From Streptomyces sp. DvalAA-14 (GTDB lineage: Bacteria > Actinomycetota > Actinomycetes > Streptomycetales > Streptomycetaceae): a stretch of DNA of 40,087 nucleotides. Numbering within the stretch: the stretch's first letter is position 1; each line of letters begins with the position of its first letter. The stretch is taken from positions 1-40,087 of the forward strand of contig NZ_FMCH01000636.1 in NCBI RefSeq assembly GCF_900091855.1, in the 5' to 3' direction. Positions 15,057 to 22,636 of this stretch are shown here, piece after piece. A program made the translations under genes and the position numbers. Below the pieces are notes generated by a model, which saw only the letters and a list, made by a program, of their open reading frames with translations, did no database searches and had not been told where the DNA came from.

Positions 15057-16343
15057 ATGACGCTGCCCTCGCCGCTGCCCAAGTCGCCCGTGATGCTCGC
15101 GGCCTACCGGGCCCGCGCCGCCGCCGCGGACCTCGGACCGCTGCCGCGGGCGCCGAAGGACGACGCGCTGCTGGCCATCGCCGACGCCCTGGTCGTACGC
15201 ACCCAGGAGGTCCTCGCCGCCAACGCCGAGGACGTGGCCCGGGCCCGCGCGGCCGGCACCGGCGAGGCGATCATCGACCGGCTCACCCTCACCCGGGAGC
15301 GCATCGCCGCCATCGCCGCCGACGTACGCCATGTGGCGTCGCTGCCCGACCCGGTCGGCGAAGTGCTGCGCGGCTCAACCCTGCCGAACGGCCTGGACCT
15401 GCGGCAGGTCCGGGTGCCGCTCGGCGTCGTCGGCATCATCTACGAGGCCCGCCCCAATGTGACCGTGGACGCCGCCGCGCTGTGCCTGAAATCCGGCAAC
15501 GCGGTGCTGCTGCGCGGCTCCTCCTCCGCCTACGCCTCCAACACCGCGCTGATCACGGTGCTGCGTGACGCGGTGGGCGGCGCCGGACTGCCCGCCGACG
15601 CCGTCCAGTTGGTCCCCGGTGAGAGCCGGGAGTCGGTCACCGAGCTGATGCGCGCCCGCGGCATGGTGGACGTGCTGATCCCGCGCGGCGGCGCCGCCCT
15701 GATCCGTACCGTGGTCGAGGGCTCCACCGTGCCGGTGATCGAGACCGGCACCGGGAACTGCCATGTGTACGTGGACGCCGACGCCGATCTCGACATGGCC
15801 GTGGACATCCTGGTCAACTCCAAGGCGCAGCGGCCGAGTGTCTGCAACGCGGCGGAGACCCTGCTCGTGCACCGCGCCGTCGCCGACCGTTTCCTGCCCC
15901 GCGCGCTGAACGCGCTCGCCGAGGCCGGCGTCACCGTGCACGGCGACCCGCGGGTGCTCGCCGTCGCCGAGTCCTCCGGCAGCAAGGCCACCGTCGTCCC
16001 GGTCACCGCCGAGGACTGGGAGACCGAGTACCTGTCGTACGACATCGCGGCCGGCGTGGTGGACTCCCTGGAGGCCGCGGTCGAGCACATCCGGCTGTGG
16101 TCGTCCGGGCACACCGAGGCCATCGTGACCGGCTCGCAGCCCGCCGCCCGCCGCTTCACCCAGCTGGTCGACGCGGCCGCGGTGATGGTGAACGCCTCCA
16201 CCCGCTTCACCGACGGCGGCCAGTTCGGCTTCGGCGCGGAGATCGGCATCTCCACCCAGAAGCTGCACGCGCGCGGACCGATGGGACTGCCGGAACTGAC
16301 CTCGACCAAGTTCATCGTCACCGGCGACGGTCACACCCGCTGA
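15057..16343 (+). CDS. proA: Gamma-glutamyl phosphate reductase
   Basis: A 428-residue NADPH-dependent aldehyde-dehydrogenase-fold enzyme that reduces ProB's product to glutamate semialdehyde in proline synthesis. Visible signatures include [36 protein letters not shown], the [16 protein letters not shown] block, the catalytic Cys in [14 protein letters not shown], and [20 protein letters not shown] near the end. Length is normal. The ATG at 15057 opens the protein, with TAGGCT 6 nt before it, so a leaderless start is likely. A 99-nt spacer separates it from the preceding hypothetical. Confidence 0.97.
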   Translation: MTLPSPLPKSPVMLAAYRARAAAADLGPLPRAPKDDALLAIADALVVRTQEVLAANAEDVARARAAGTGEAIIDRLTLTRERIAAIAADVRHVASLPDPVGEVLRGSTLPNGLDLRQVRVPLGVVGIIYEARPNVTVDAAALCLKSGNAVLLRGSSSAYASNTALITVLRDAVGGAGLPADAVQLVPGESRESVTELMRARGMVDVLIPRGGAALIRTVVEGSTVPVIETGTGNCHVYVDADADLDMAVDILVNSKAQRPSVCNAAETLLVHRAVADRFLPRALNALAEAGVTVHGDPRVLAVAESSGSKATVVPVTAEDWETEYLSYDIAAGVVDSLEAAVEHIRLWSSGHTEAIVTGSQPAARRFTQLVDAAAVMVNASTRFTDGGQFGFGAEIGISTQKLHARGPMGLPELTSTKFIVTGDGHTR

Positions 16344-16427
16344 CCGGCGTCACACCCGTATCCAGGCGCCGCACAGCCGGTCCAGGGACCGCACGGATTC
16401 CCCTGCCCAAAGGGACGACTCGCGCAT

Positions 16428-16433
16428 TACTCT
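16428..16433 (+). promoter_or_regulatory. -10 hexamer for leaderless small membrane protein
   Basis: TACTCT ends 6 nt before the ATG at 16440, with no ribosome-binding site between. Confidence 0.45.
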
Positions 16434-16439
16434 GAACAG

Positions 16440-16859
16440 ATGCCGGACGATGACGAGTTCGCCTCCCTGGTCCTCGACGAAGATTTCGTACGGTCCGCAC
16501 TGTTCCATGAGCCCACCGCCCGGGAACGTATGCTGGCCGTCGCCGAACGTCCCACGCCACCGCCCGGCAGGCCAGGGCGGCACCGCAGCGCGCCCGCCGC
16601 CCGCGCCGACGACGGCGCGGCCCTGTCCCCCGACGAGCTGTACGCGGCCGGGCACCCGTACCGCGGCAGCAGCACGCGCTGGCACCGTCCGGTCGCCTGG
16701 GCACTGGCGGTGGTGATGGGCATCGGGGTGGTCGCCCTCGCCTTCGCCGCCGTCTACCGCGGCGCGGGCAATGCCCGGCAGCCCACCGCGCCCCCGCCCT
16801 CCAGCGGTCCGGTCGACACGCAGCGGCTGCAGCCGGTCCTCACCACCCCTTCGCCCTGA
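16440..16859 (+). CDS. Small single-pass membrane protein, unknown function
   Basis: A 139-residue protein. The N-terminal 80 residues are acidic then Arg/Pro-rich and should be cytoplasmic. They include the segment LVLDEDFVRSALFHEPTARE (10-29). One hydrophobic helix, AWALAVVMGIGVVALAFAAV, spans about 86-105, and a short Pro/Ser/Thr-rich tail lies outside. No enzyme motif is visible. The next gene encodes a larger protein with a matching VVFDESFVRAA...SAQERL segment and one membrane helix, so the two are probably related and may act as a pair. There is no Shine-Dalgarno; TACTCT sits 6 nt ahead of the ATG. I recall proteins of this type at the same place in other Streptomyces, but no assigned function. 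Confidence 0.85.
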   Translation: MPDDDEFASLVLDEDFVRSALFHEPTARERMLAVAERPTPPPGRPGRHRSAPAARADDGAALSPDELYAAGHPYRGSSTRWHRPVAWALAVVMGIGVVALAFAAVYRGAGNARQPTAPPPSSGPVDTQRLQPVLTTPSP

Positions 16860-16911
16860 GCCGGTGTCAAGTTGACCGGCACCGGAGAGGTTCTTCCCCT
16901 GCTCACCGACT

Positions 16912-16917
16912 TAACCT
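16912..16917 (+). promoter_or_regulatory. -10 hexamer for leaderless membrane protein gene
   Basis: TAACCT ends 6 nt before the ATG at 16924. A TTGACC at 16872-16877 is too far upstream to pair with it. Confidence 0.45.
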
Positions 16918-16923
16918 GGTGAT

Positions 16924-18087
16924 ATGAGCGGGTCTGCAGACCCTCCCGAGGGCACCCCGGAGGGCGCCTCGGGAGGCGGCGAGGACGAGTACCGGTCCGT
17001 CGTCTTCGACGAATCGTTTGTGCGGGCTGCCCGGATCCAGGAATTCTCCGCCCAGGAACGCCTGGACGGGGCGCCGCGGGCAGTCCGTATCCGGCATGTG
17101 CTGCCGCGCGGCCTGGCCCGGCAGGCGATGGTGCTGATCCTGCTGATCACGCTGGCTTTCGGCTTCGCCGTCTACATGGGCGTACGCCACCCCTACCGGG
17201 CCGCGGCCCCCGGCATCGGCGAGCAGCTGCGGGTGACGCTGATCCCGCTGGTGCCGCTCGGCCCGGTGCCCGCGGTGCCGGCCGCGGCGCCCTTCGCCGA
17301 CGGGACCGCCGCGAACTACAAGATCGGTGTCCAGGGCCTGGTCCTGCCGCCGCTGCACGCCGTCGGCGACTTCGCGCGGAGCGAGGTCCGGCAGGCCTAC
17401 GCCACCGCCACGACGTATCTGGCCGACTCGGGCATCGACCGGGACACGGTGATCGGCGACGACGTACGCAAGGTGCGCGACCTGCTGGCTCCCGGGCAGC
17501 TGGCGCAGTTCGACTCGAGCCTGACCAGGCCGTCCGACGACGGCCGGCACGCGGCCACCGGCTGGCTGGTGCGCTTCGACCCGGCGGCGCGGGTCACGCT
17601 GGTGGGGTCCGTCCGGGTGCAGGGCACCCTGGACGCCACCGAGACCAGCGACAACCAGCTGGAGGTCAGCAGCGACCACACCTTCGTCTACGCGCTGCGC
17701 GGCCCCGACACGGCGGCCGGTACCGCGTCGCTGTTCACCGTGCGGCGCCAGCTGCGCTTCCGCTTCGACCACCAGGACCTGGAGCATCACCAGGTCGAGG
17801 TGGTGGAGGCCGACGTGGCGGCCGGGCCGCTGCCGTGCAGCAACCCGGTGCAGGGATTCCGCCCGATCCTGGCCGGCGCCACCGCCCCCGGCCCGGTCGC
17901 CGGCGCCGACCCGTACGACCGCGGCCGGCCGGTGGGCGCGGTGTGCGCGCCGCTCAGCTCTCCGGTGGCCGGTCCGCCGGCGGCGCGTCCGGGGAGTCCG
18001 ACCCGTTCGACGAGCCTGACGACCCTGACGAACCCGATGAACCCGATGAACCCGATGAGCCCGGTGTCTGCGCGCCCGCCCCGGTGA
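16924..18087 (+). CDS. Membrane-anchored extracytoplasmic protein, unknown function
   Basis: A 387-residue protein. The cytoplasmic part carries YRSVVFDESFVRAARIQEFS (23-42), close to the same motif in the preceding gene. One helix, MVLILLITLAFGFAVYMGV, follows at about 64-82. The rest should lie outside: a region of about 230 residues (KIGVQGLVLPPLHAVGDFAR to FRFDHQDLEHHQVEVVEADV) with no hallmark I recognise, and GRPVGAVCAPLSSP. The last ~45 residues are low complexity (NPMNPMNPM) and lie over the 3' end of the opposite-strand M48 gene, 134 bp of true overlap. The family's natural end may be nearer the CAPLSSP; the overlapping tail could be an added readthrough. Confidence 0.8.
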   Translation: MSGSADPPEGTPEGASGGGEDEYRSVVFDESFVRAARIQEFSAQERLDGAPRAVRIRHVLPRGLARQAMVLILLITLAFGFAVYMGVRHPYRAAAPGIGEQLRVTLIPLVPLGPVPAVPAAAPFADGTAANYKIGVQGLVLPPLHAVGDFARSEVRQAYATATTYLADSGIDRDTVIGDDVRKVRDLLAPGQLAQFDSSLTRPSDDGRHAATGWLVRFDPAARVTLVGSVRVQGTLDATETSDNQLEVSSDHTFVYALRGPDTAAGTASLFTVRRQLRFRFDHQDLEHHQVEVVEADVAAGPLPCSNPVQGFRPILAGATAPGPVAGADPYDRGRPVGAVCAPLSSPVAGPPAARPGSPTRSTSLTTLTNPMNPMNPMSPVSARPPR

Positions 18088-19177
18088 ACCGGTCGCGCAG
18101 CTTGCCGCCCAGGTCGCCGGCCCCGCTGGACAGGTCCCGGATCAGGCCCATCAGCGGGTCCTTGCTCTGCTTCACCGTGTCGGCGTAATGCTGCGCCGAT
18201 TCCTTGAAGGAGTCGCTGACCGAGGTGTCCTTGTCCTCGGTGCGGCGCGGGTAGTGGCCGTCCATCAGCCGCTGGAAGTCCCGGGAGCCGGACCACTTGC
18301 GCAGCTCGGCGGCCCGGACGGTGGTGAAGGGGTGGCTGCGCGGCAGCACGTTCAGGATCTTCAGCACCGAGTCGCGCAGATCGCCGGACGCCTCGTACTC
18401 GTCGGCCTGCTTCAGGAAGGCCGCCACGTTCATCTCGTGCAGGTGATTGCCGCCGGCCAGCTTCATCAGGCCGCGCATCGACGCCTGGACGTCCTGGCCG
18501 ACCAGCAGCCCGGCCCGGTCCGCGGACAGCTCCGACTTGCGGAACCACTCACGCAGCGCCGTGACCAGCGCCAGCACCGCCAGATTGCCCAGCGGGATCC
18601 AGGCCACCCGCAGCGCCAGGGTGGTCAGGAACAGCAGGATGGTGCGGTAGACCGAGTGACCGGACAGCGCGTGGCCCACCTCGTGGCCGATGACCGCCCG
18701 CATCTCCTCCTCGTCCAGCAGCTCCACCAGACCCGTGGTGAGCACGATGATCGGCTCGTCCATGCCGATGCACATCGCGTTCGGCACCGGGTTCTGACTG
18801 ACGTACAGCAGCGGGGACTTCTCCAGGTCCAATATGTAACAGGCGTCCCGGAGCATCGCGTTGAGATGCGCGAACTGCTCGTCGCTGACCCGGACCGAGT
18901 CCGACAGGAACAGCAGCCGCAGGCTGCGCTCGGGCAGCAGCCCGCTCAACGCCTTGAAGACGGTGTCGAATCCGCTGAGCTTGCGCAGCGCGACCAGCGC
19001 CGACCGGTCGGCCGGGTGCTCGTAGGCCCGCGAGGAGATGTCCGGGAAGCGGCGGCGGTTGCGCGCGGGCAGCTTCTCGATATTCACCTGCTCGGTGGCC
19101 GGTGGGTCCTGCGGGCCGCCCTTCGATCCGTCGTTCGGTTCGTCCTGCGGTCCGTTCGATCCGTTCGGTTCGGACAT
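17954..19177 (-). CDS. M48 family membrane metallopeptidase
   Basis: A 407-residue HtpX/Ste24-like zinc protease. The active site VIGHEVGHALSGHS gives HExxH at residues 165-169, and the downstream ELSADRAG supplies the third zinc ligand. Two hydrophobic stretches after the HExxH (TILLFLTTLALRVAWIPLG and NLAVLALVTAL) should anchor it. VYVSQ/VPNAMCIG-like strands precede the site. Family members degrade misfolded membrane proteins. The N-terminal 35 residues are Gly/Asn/Asp-rich, and the C-terminus is a run of GSS triplets encoded by a 9-bp repeat, overlapping the end of the plus-strand gene. ATG 19177 is the first start; only a G-run serves as a ribosome-binding site. Confidence 0.9.
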   Translation of the reverse strand: MSEPNGSNGPQDEPNDGSKGGPQDPPATEQVNIEKLPARNRRRFPDISSRAYEHPADRSALVALRKLSGFDTVFKALSGLLPERSLRLLFLSDSVRVSDEQFAHLNAMLRDACYILDLEKSPLLYVSQNPVPNAMCIGMDEPIIVLTTGLVELLDEEEMRAVIGHEVGHALSGHSVYRTILLFLTTLALRVAWIPLGNLAVLALVTALREWFRKSELSADRAGLLVGQDVQASMRGLMKLAGGNHLHEMNVAAFLKQADEYEASGDLRDSVLKILNVLPRSHPFTTVRAAELRKWSGSRDFQRLMDGHYPRRTEDKDTSVSDSFKESAQHYADTVKQSKDPLMGLIRDLSSGAGDLGGKLRDRFTGAGAQTPGSSGSSGSSGSSGSSGSSNGSDSPDAPPADRPPES

Positions 19178-19316
19178 TCTGGCCCAACCCCCTGCTAGCC
19201 AACCGGTTCATAGTGCTGGACGCGCGGAGCCGACGCGAAGTTCCCCCGCGCCCGCCCGTACGATGTGCCCAGAGTCTCACCGCCCGTCCCCGAGTAAGCA
19301 AAGGGTCCCGCTGACC

Positions 19317-19466
19317 ATGTCGCCCCTCGCAGCTTCCGCCCTGACCACGCTCGCCGAGTCCGGCGGCGGCAATCACCCCAGTCTGAGCCCGTTCGCCACC
19401 GGTTTCGGCGCGCTCGGCGTCCTGCTGTTCCTGCTGTGGATCGTCACCCGCTTCAACCGGGACTAG
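19317..19466 (+). CDS. 49-residue membrane peptide upstream of nadD
   Basis: The sequence starts [18 protein letters not shown] and ends in one helix, [20 protein letters not shown], with a positive C-terminal end, so the N-terminus likely faces out. AAGGG lies 11 nt before the ATG. The TAG stop is one base from the nadD ATG, so the two are almost certainly cotranscribed and coupled. It is too small for enzyme function. I recall small proteins of this kind before nadD in Streptomyces; no role is known to me. The in-frame ORF that reaches upstream to 19038 is antisense to the protease gene and is ignored. Confidence 0.75.
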   Translation: MSPLAASALTTLAESGGGNHPSLSPFATGFGALGVLLFLLWIVTRFNRD

Positions 19467-19467
19467 C

Positions 19468-20070
19468 ATGTCCGCCGGAAAGCAGCGCATCGGTGTGATG
19501 GGCGGTACGTTCGACCCCATCCACCACGGGCACCTGGTGGCCGCGAGCGAGGTGGCCAGCCTCTTCCACCTCGACGAGGTGGTGTTCGTACCCACCGGGC
19601 AGCCCTGGCAGAAGGAAGACCGCAAGGTCTCGGCTGCCGAGGACCGCTACCTGATGACGGTGATCGCCACCGCCTCCAATCCGCAGTTCTCGGTCAGCCG
19701 CAGCGACATCGACCGGGCGGGACGCACGTACACCATCGACACCCTGCGGGACCTGCGGGCGGAGCACCCGGCGGCGGACCTCTTCTTCATCACCGGCGCG
19801 GACGCCCTCTCGCAGATCTTCTCCTGGCGCGACGCCGAGGAACTGATCTCCCTGGCGCATTTCATCGGGGTGACACGTCCGGGGCATACGCTGTCCGACC
19901 CGGGCTTCCCCGAGGGTGGGGCGTCATTGGTGGAGGTCCCGGCACTGGCGATCTCGTCCACCGACTGCCGTCAGCGGGTGGCCAAGGGGGATCCGGTCTG
20001 GTACTTGGTTCCGGACGGTGTGGTGCGCTACATCGACAAACGCGCGCTGTACCGGGACGCGACCGGGTAG
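19468..20070 (+). CDS. nadD: Nicotinate-nucleotide adenylyltransferase
   Basis: A 200-residue Rossmann-fold nucleotidyltransferase that joins ATP and nicotinate mononucleotide to make deamido-NAD. The N-terminal [18 protein letters not shown] holds the HxGH motif. [23 protein letters not shown] and the C-terminal [10 protein letters not shown] (ISSTxxR motif) complete the set; Cys replaces the common Ile in that last motif. The ATG starts one base after the stop of the 49-residue peptide, and the LCP-like gene follows after 32 nt, so this is an operon core. Confidence 0.96.
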   Translation: MSAGKQRIGVMGGTFDPIHHGHLVAASEVASLFHLDEVVFVPTGQPWQKEDRKVSAAEDRYLMTVIATASNPQFSVSRSDIDRAGRTYTIDTLRDLRAEHPAADLFFITGADALSQIFSWRDAEELISLAHFIGVTRPGHTLSDPGFPEGGASLVEVPALAISSTDCRQRVAKGDPVWYLVPDGVVRYIDKRALYRDATG

Positions 20071-20102
20071 CGGCGTAAAAAAAAGACACGAAGGGGTTCC
20101 TC

Positions 20103-22073
20103 GTGAACGACGCAAACCCCCGTTGGCAGTATGCCGAGGGCGGTCCCGACAACGAGAGTGACCCTTACGCGCAGGAGCCTTACTACCAGCAGCAGCCCTA
20201 CGGTTACGACGCGTACGGCAGGCCCCTTCAGCCGCAGCAGACCCCGCCGCAGCAGCAGCCGGCCCAGCACCCCCAGCCTTCCCCGCATCCGCAGCCGGGA
20301 AGCTACCCGGATCCGTACTACCAGGACCCGGCACAGACCTACGGCGGCCAGCAGCAGGGCGGCCAGCCGGGCGGCCCGCCCCCGGGCTGGATCCCGCAGC
20401 AGCCGCAGCGGCCCCACTACGAGCAGCCGCAGCAGCAGCCCCAGGCGTACGACACGGGGCAGCAGCCGCCCGTCTACGACACCGGCCGGCAGCCGGGCTA
20501 CCAAACGGGCCAACAGCCCGTTTACGACACCGGTCAGCACCCGGTCTACGACACGGGCCAGCACGCCCCCGTGTACGACACCGGTCAGCACCCCGTCTAC
20601 GACACCGGCCGGCAACCGATATACGACACCGGCCGGCAGCCGGTTTACGACACGGGGCAGCAGCCCGCTTACGACACCGGCCAGCAGCCGGTCCACGACA
20701 CCGGCCAGCACGCCGTGTACGACACGGGCCGGCAGCAGCCGGTGTCCGAGGCCGGGCCCGGGTCCGGCCGCGAGGCCGAGGCGGAGGGCCGGCCGGGGCT
20801 GAATTACCACACCGAGCAATTCGCCTTCCTCGACGAGGAGTCGGAGGAGTCCGAAGAGGTCATCGACTGGCTGAAGTTCTCCGAGTCCCGCACCGAGCGG
20901 CGCGAGGAGGCCAAGCGGCGCAGCGGCAACCGCAAGCGCGGCCTGGTGCTGCTGGTGGTCCTCGCCCTGCTCGGCGCCGGCGGCTATCTGTGGCACGCCG
21001 GCAAGATCCCCGGCCTCAGCAAGGACAAGATCGCCCCGGTCGCCTCCGGCGGAGCCCAGAAGCGCGATGTGATCGTCGTCCACATGCTCCCGGTCAACGG
21101 CGGACCCAGCTCGACCGCGCTGATGGTCGACAACGCCACCAAGGGCCGCGGCACCACCGTGCTGATCCCCAACTCCCTCCAGGTCACCGCGGACGACGGC
21201 ACCACGACCACGCTGGACAAGTCCGTGGCCGACGGTGTCGGCCCCACCCGCGACTCGCTCAACACGCTGCTCGGCACCGACATCAAGGGCAGCTGGCGGC
21301 TCGACTCGCCCTACCTGGAACTGCTGGTCGACTCCCTCGGCGATGTCCTGGTGGACACCAACACCGCGATCAAGGGCACCGGCAAGGCCAGCGGCACCAC
21401 GCTGGTGCCCAAGGGCCAGCAGGAGGACCTGACCGGCCAGAACGCCGTGCTGTACGCCACCTACAAGGCCCCCGGCGAATCGCAGACCGACCAGCTCGCC
21501 CGCTTCGGCCAGGTCATGCAGGCGGTGCTGAAGAAGATGCCCAGCGACGCCGGCGACGCCACCAGGACCGTCCAGGGGCTCAGCCAGATCCTCGACCCCT
21601 CGCTGAACGACAAACAGCTCGGCGCCTCGCTGGCCGGCCTCGCCGAACTGGCCAAGACCGGCGCCTACGACACCGCGATGCTGGCCGTGCAGAAGGACGG
21701 CACGCTCAGCGCCCAGTCCACCGACAACGTGGTCAAGGACGTGCTCGGCGGCAACGTCAAGCAGTCCGCCGGCGGTACCGGCCAGGCCCGCGTCGAGATC
21801 CAGGACGCCACCGGGAACGCCAAGGCGGCCAATATCGCCCAGGCCGCGATCGTCAACGGCGGCACGTACGTGTACGTGTCCGGCGGCAAGGCGGCGAGCA
21901 CCCGGACCCTGTCCGAAGTGCTCTACAGCGACCCGGCCCGACTGGCCGCGGCCAAGGACGTGGCCGCCACCCTGGGGCTGCCGGTCAGCGAGGTGAAGAA
22001 GGGCACGGTGCCGTCCAACGCGGACATCACGGTGGTCCTCGGCAAGGACTACAAGCTGCCGCCGTCCAACTGA
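20103..22073 (+). CDS. LCP-like protein with LytR_C domain and YDTG repeat linker; canonical LCP arginines absent
   Basis: A 656-residue protein. Residues 1-115 are Gln/Pro/Tyr-rich and 116-214 form twelve YDTGxxP-type units. A charged stretch and one helix (RGLVLLVVLALLGAGGYLW, about 280-298) follow, so the repeats are cytoplasmic. From about 321 to 500 an LCP fold outside the cell is recognisable (STALMV, TTVLIP, LELLVDSLGDVLVD, LTGQNAVLYATY). LytR_C spans about 563-655. LCP enzymes attach wall polymers to peptidoglycan, but this copy has PSST for RSDT, IPNS for IPRD and YATYK for VRxR, losing the phosphate-binding arginines. By position it may be the orthologue of S. coelicolor PdtA, an LCP ligase (recall, not checked). 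GTG 20103 has AAGGGG ahead. Confidence 0.85.
   Translation: MNDANPRWQYAEGGPDNESDPYAQEPYYQQQPYGYDAYGRPLQPQQTPPQQQPAQHPQPSPHPQPGSYPDPYYQDPAQTYGGQQQGGQPGGPPPGWIPQQPQRPHYEQPQQQPQAYDTGQQPPVYDTGRQPGYQTGQQPVYDTGQHPVYDTGQHAPVYDTGQHPVYDTGRQPIYDTGRQPVYDTGQQPAYDTGQQPVHDTGQHAVYDTGRQQPVSEAGPGSGREAEAEGRPGLNYHTEQFAFLDEESEESEEVIDWLKFSESRTERREEAKRRSGNRKRGLVLLVVLALLGAGGYLWHAGKIPGLSKDKIAPVASGGAQKRDVIVVHMLPVNGGPSSTALMVDNATKGRGTTVLIPNSLQVTADDGTTTTLDKSVADGVGPTRDSLNTLLGTDIKGSWRLDSPYLELLVDSLGDVLVDTNTAIKGTGKASGTTLVPKGQQEDLTGQNAVLYATYKAPGESQTDQLARFGQVMQAVLKKMPSDAGDATRTVQGLSQILDPSLNDKQLGASLAGLAELAKTGAYDTAMLAVQKDGTLSAQSTDNVVKDVLGGNVKQSAGGTGQARVEIQDATGNAKAANIAQAAIVNGGTYVYVSGGKAASTRTLSEVLYSDPARLAAAKDVAATLGLPVSEVKKGTVPSNADITVVLGKDYKLPPSN
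20448..20744 (+). repeat. Coding repeat: twelve YDTG-type octapeptide units
   Basis: Twelve 24- to 27-bp units encode YDTG followed by [QR][QH]P[VPAI] variants; ten have YDTG exactly, one YQTG and one HDTG. Codon use differs between units, so the protein pattern has been kept while the DNA drifted. It lies in the predicted cytoplasmic part of the LCP-like protein. Confidence 0.9.
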
Positions 22074-22137
22074 TCCGGCCGCGGAAGCACCCGGACGGGC
22101 CTGCCCGGACCCGTGCCGCCCCGACATGATCGGAAAC

Positions 22138-22189
22138 GGTCGGGGGCTGTCAGACGGTCATGAGACCCTTGACCGACGAGCCCCCGACC
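22138..22189 (+). promoter_or_regulatory. Nested hairpin in the rsfS leader
   Basis: GGTCGGGGGCT (22138-22148) pairs with AGCCCCCGACC (22179-22189), 11 bp perfect. Inside, CGGTCA (22155-22160) pairs with TGACCG (22170-22175). It lies after the LCP stop and ends 14 nt before the rsfS GTG. It may be a terminator for the LCP gene or a structured leader; no U-tract follows. Confidence 0.6.
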
Positions 22190-22203
22190 CGAAAGCCGCT
22201 TCT

Positions 22204-22635
22204 GTGACCGCCACTGACCGCTCCATCGAGCTGACCCGCGCCGCCGCCCAGGCGGCGGCCGACAAGCTCGCGCACGACATCATCGCCTACGACGTCAGCG
22301 ACGTGCTCTCCATCACCGACACCTTCCTGGTCGCCTCGGCGCCCAACGACCGGCAGGTCAAGGCCATCGTGGACGGCATCGAGGAGACCCTCCTCAAGGA
22401 GCTCGACGTCAAGCCGGTCCGGCGCGAGGGCGAGCGCGAAGGCCGCTGGGTGCTGCTCGACTACATCGACATCGTGGTCCATGTGCAGCACGCCGAGGAG
22501 CGGGTCTTCTACGCGCTGGAGCGGCTGTGGAAGGACTGCCCGGAGATCGAGCTGCCCGAGGAAGCGGCAGCCACCCGGGGCAAGGCCGCGGCCCACGAGC
22601 GTGCCAACGCCGCGGGCGAGGACGAGGGAGCCTGA
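22204..22635 (+). CDS. rsfS: Ribosomal silencing factor RsfS (Iojap family)
   Basis: A 143-residue protein. The core includes AADKLAHDIIAYDVSDVLSI, TDTFLVASAPNDRQVKAIVD, GRWVLLDYIDIVVHVQHAEE and RVFYALERLWKDCP, the RsfS signature. The factor binds ribosomal protein L14 and blocks subunit joining when nutrients are short. An Ala/Glu-rich tail of about 25 residues follows. GTG 22204 is preferred to ATG 22126, since the extra 26 residues would be encoded by the strong hairpin and match nothing in the family; its ribosome-binding site is weak. Its stop is one base from the next start. Confidence 0.94.
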   Translation: MTATDRSIELTRAAAQAAADKLAHDIIAYDVSDVLSITDTFLVASAPNDRQVKAIVDGIEETLLKELDVKPVRREGEREGRWVLLDYIDIVVHVQHAEERVFYALERLWKDCPEIELPEEAAATRGKAAAHERANAAGEDEGA

Positions 22636-22636
22636 G

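Noticed and set aside
20028-22127. 699-codon minus-strand frame opposite the LCP-like gene
   Set aside because: Its GVV/VNRLPAGVV repeats are only the reverse reading of the YDTG repeat; no ribosome-binding site or domain.
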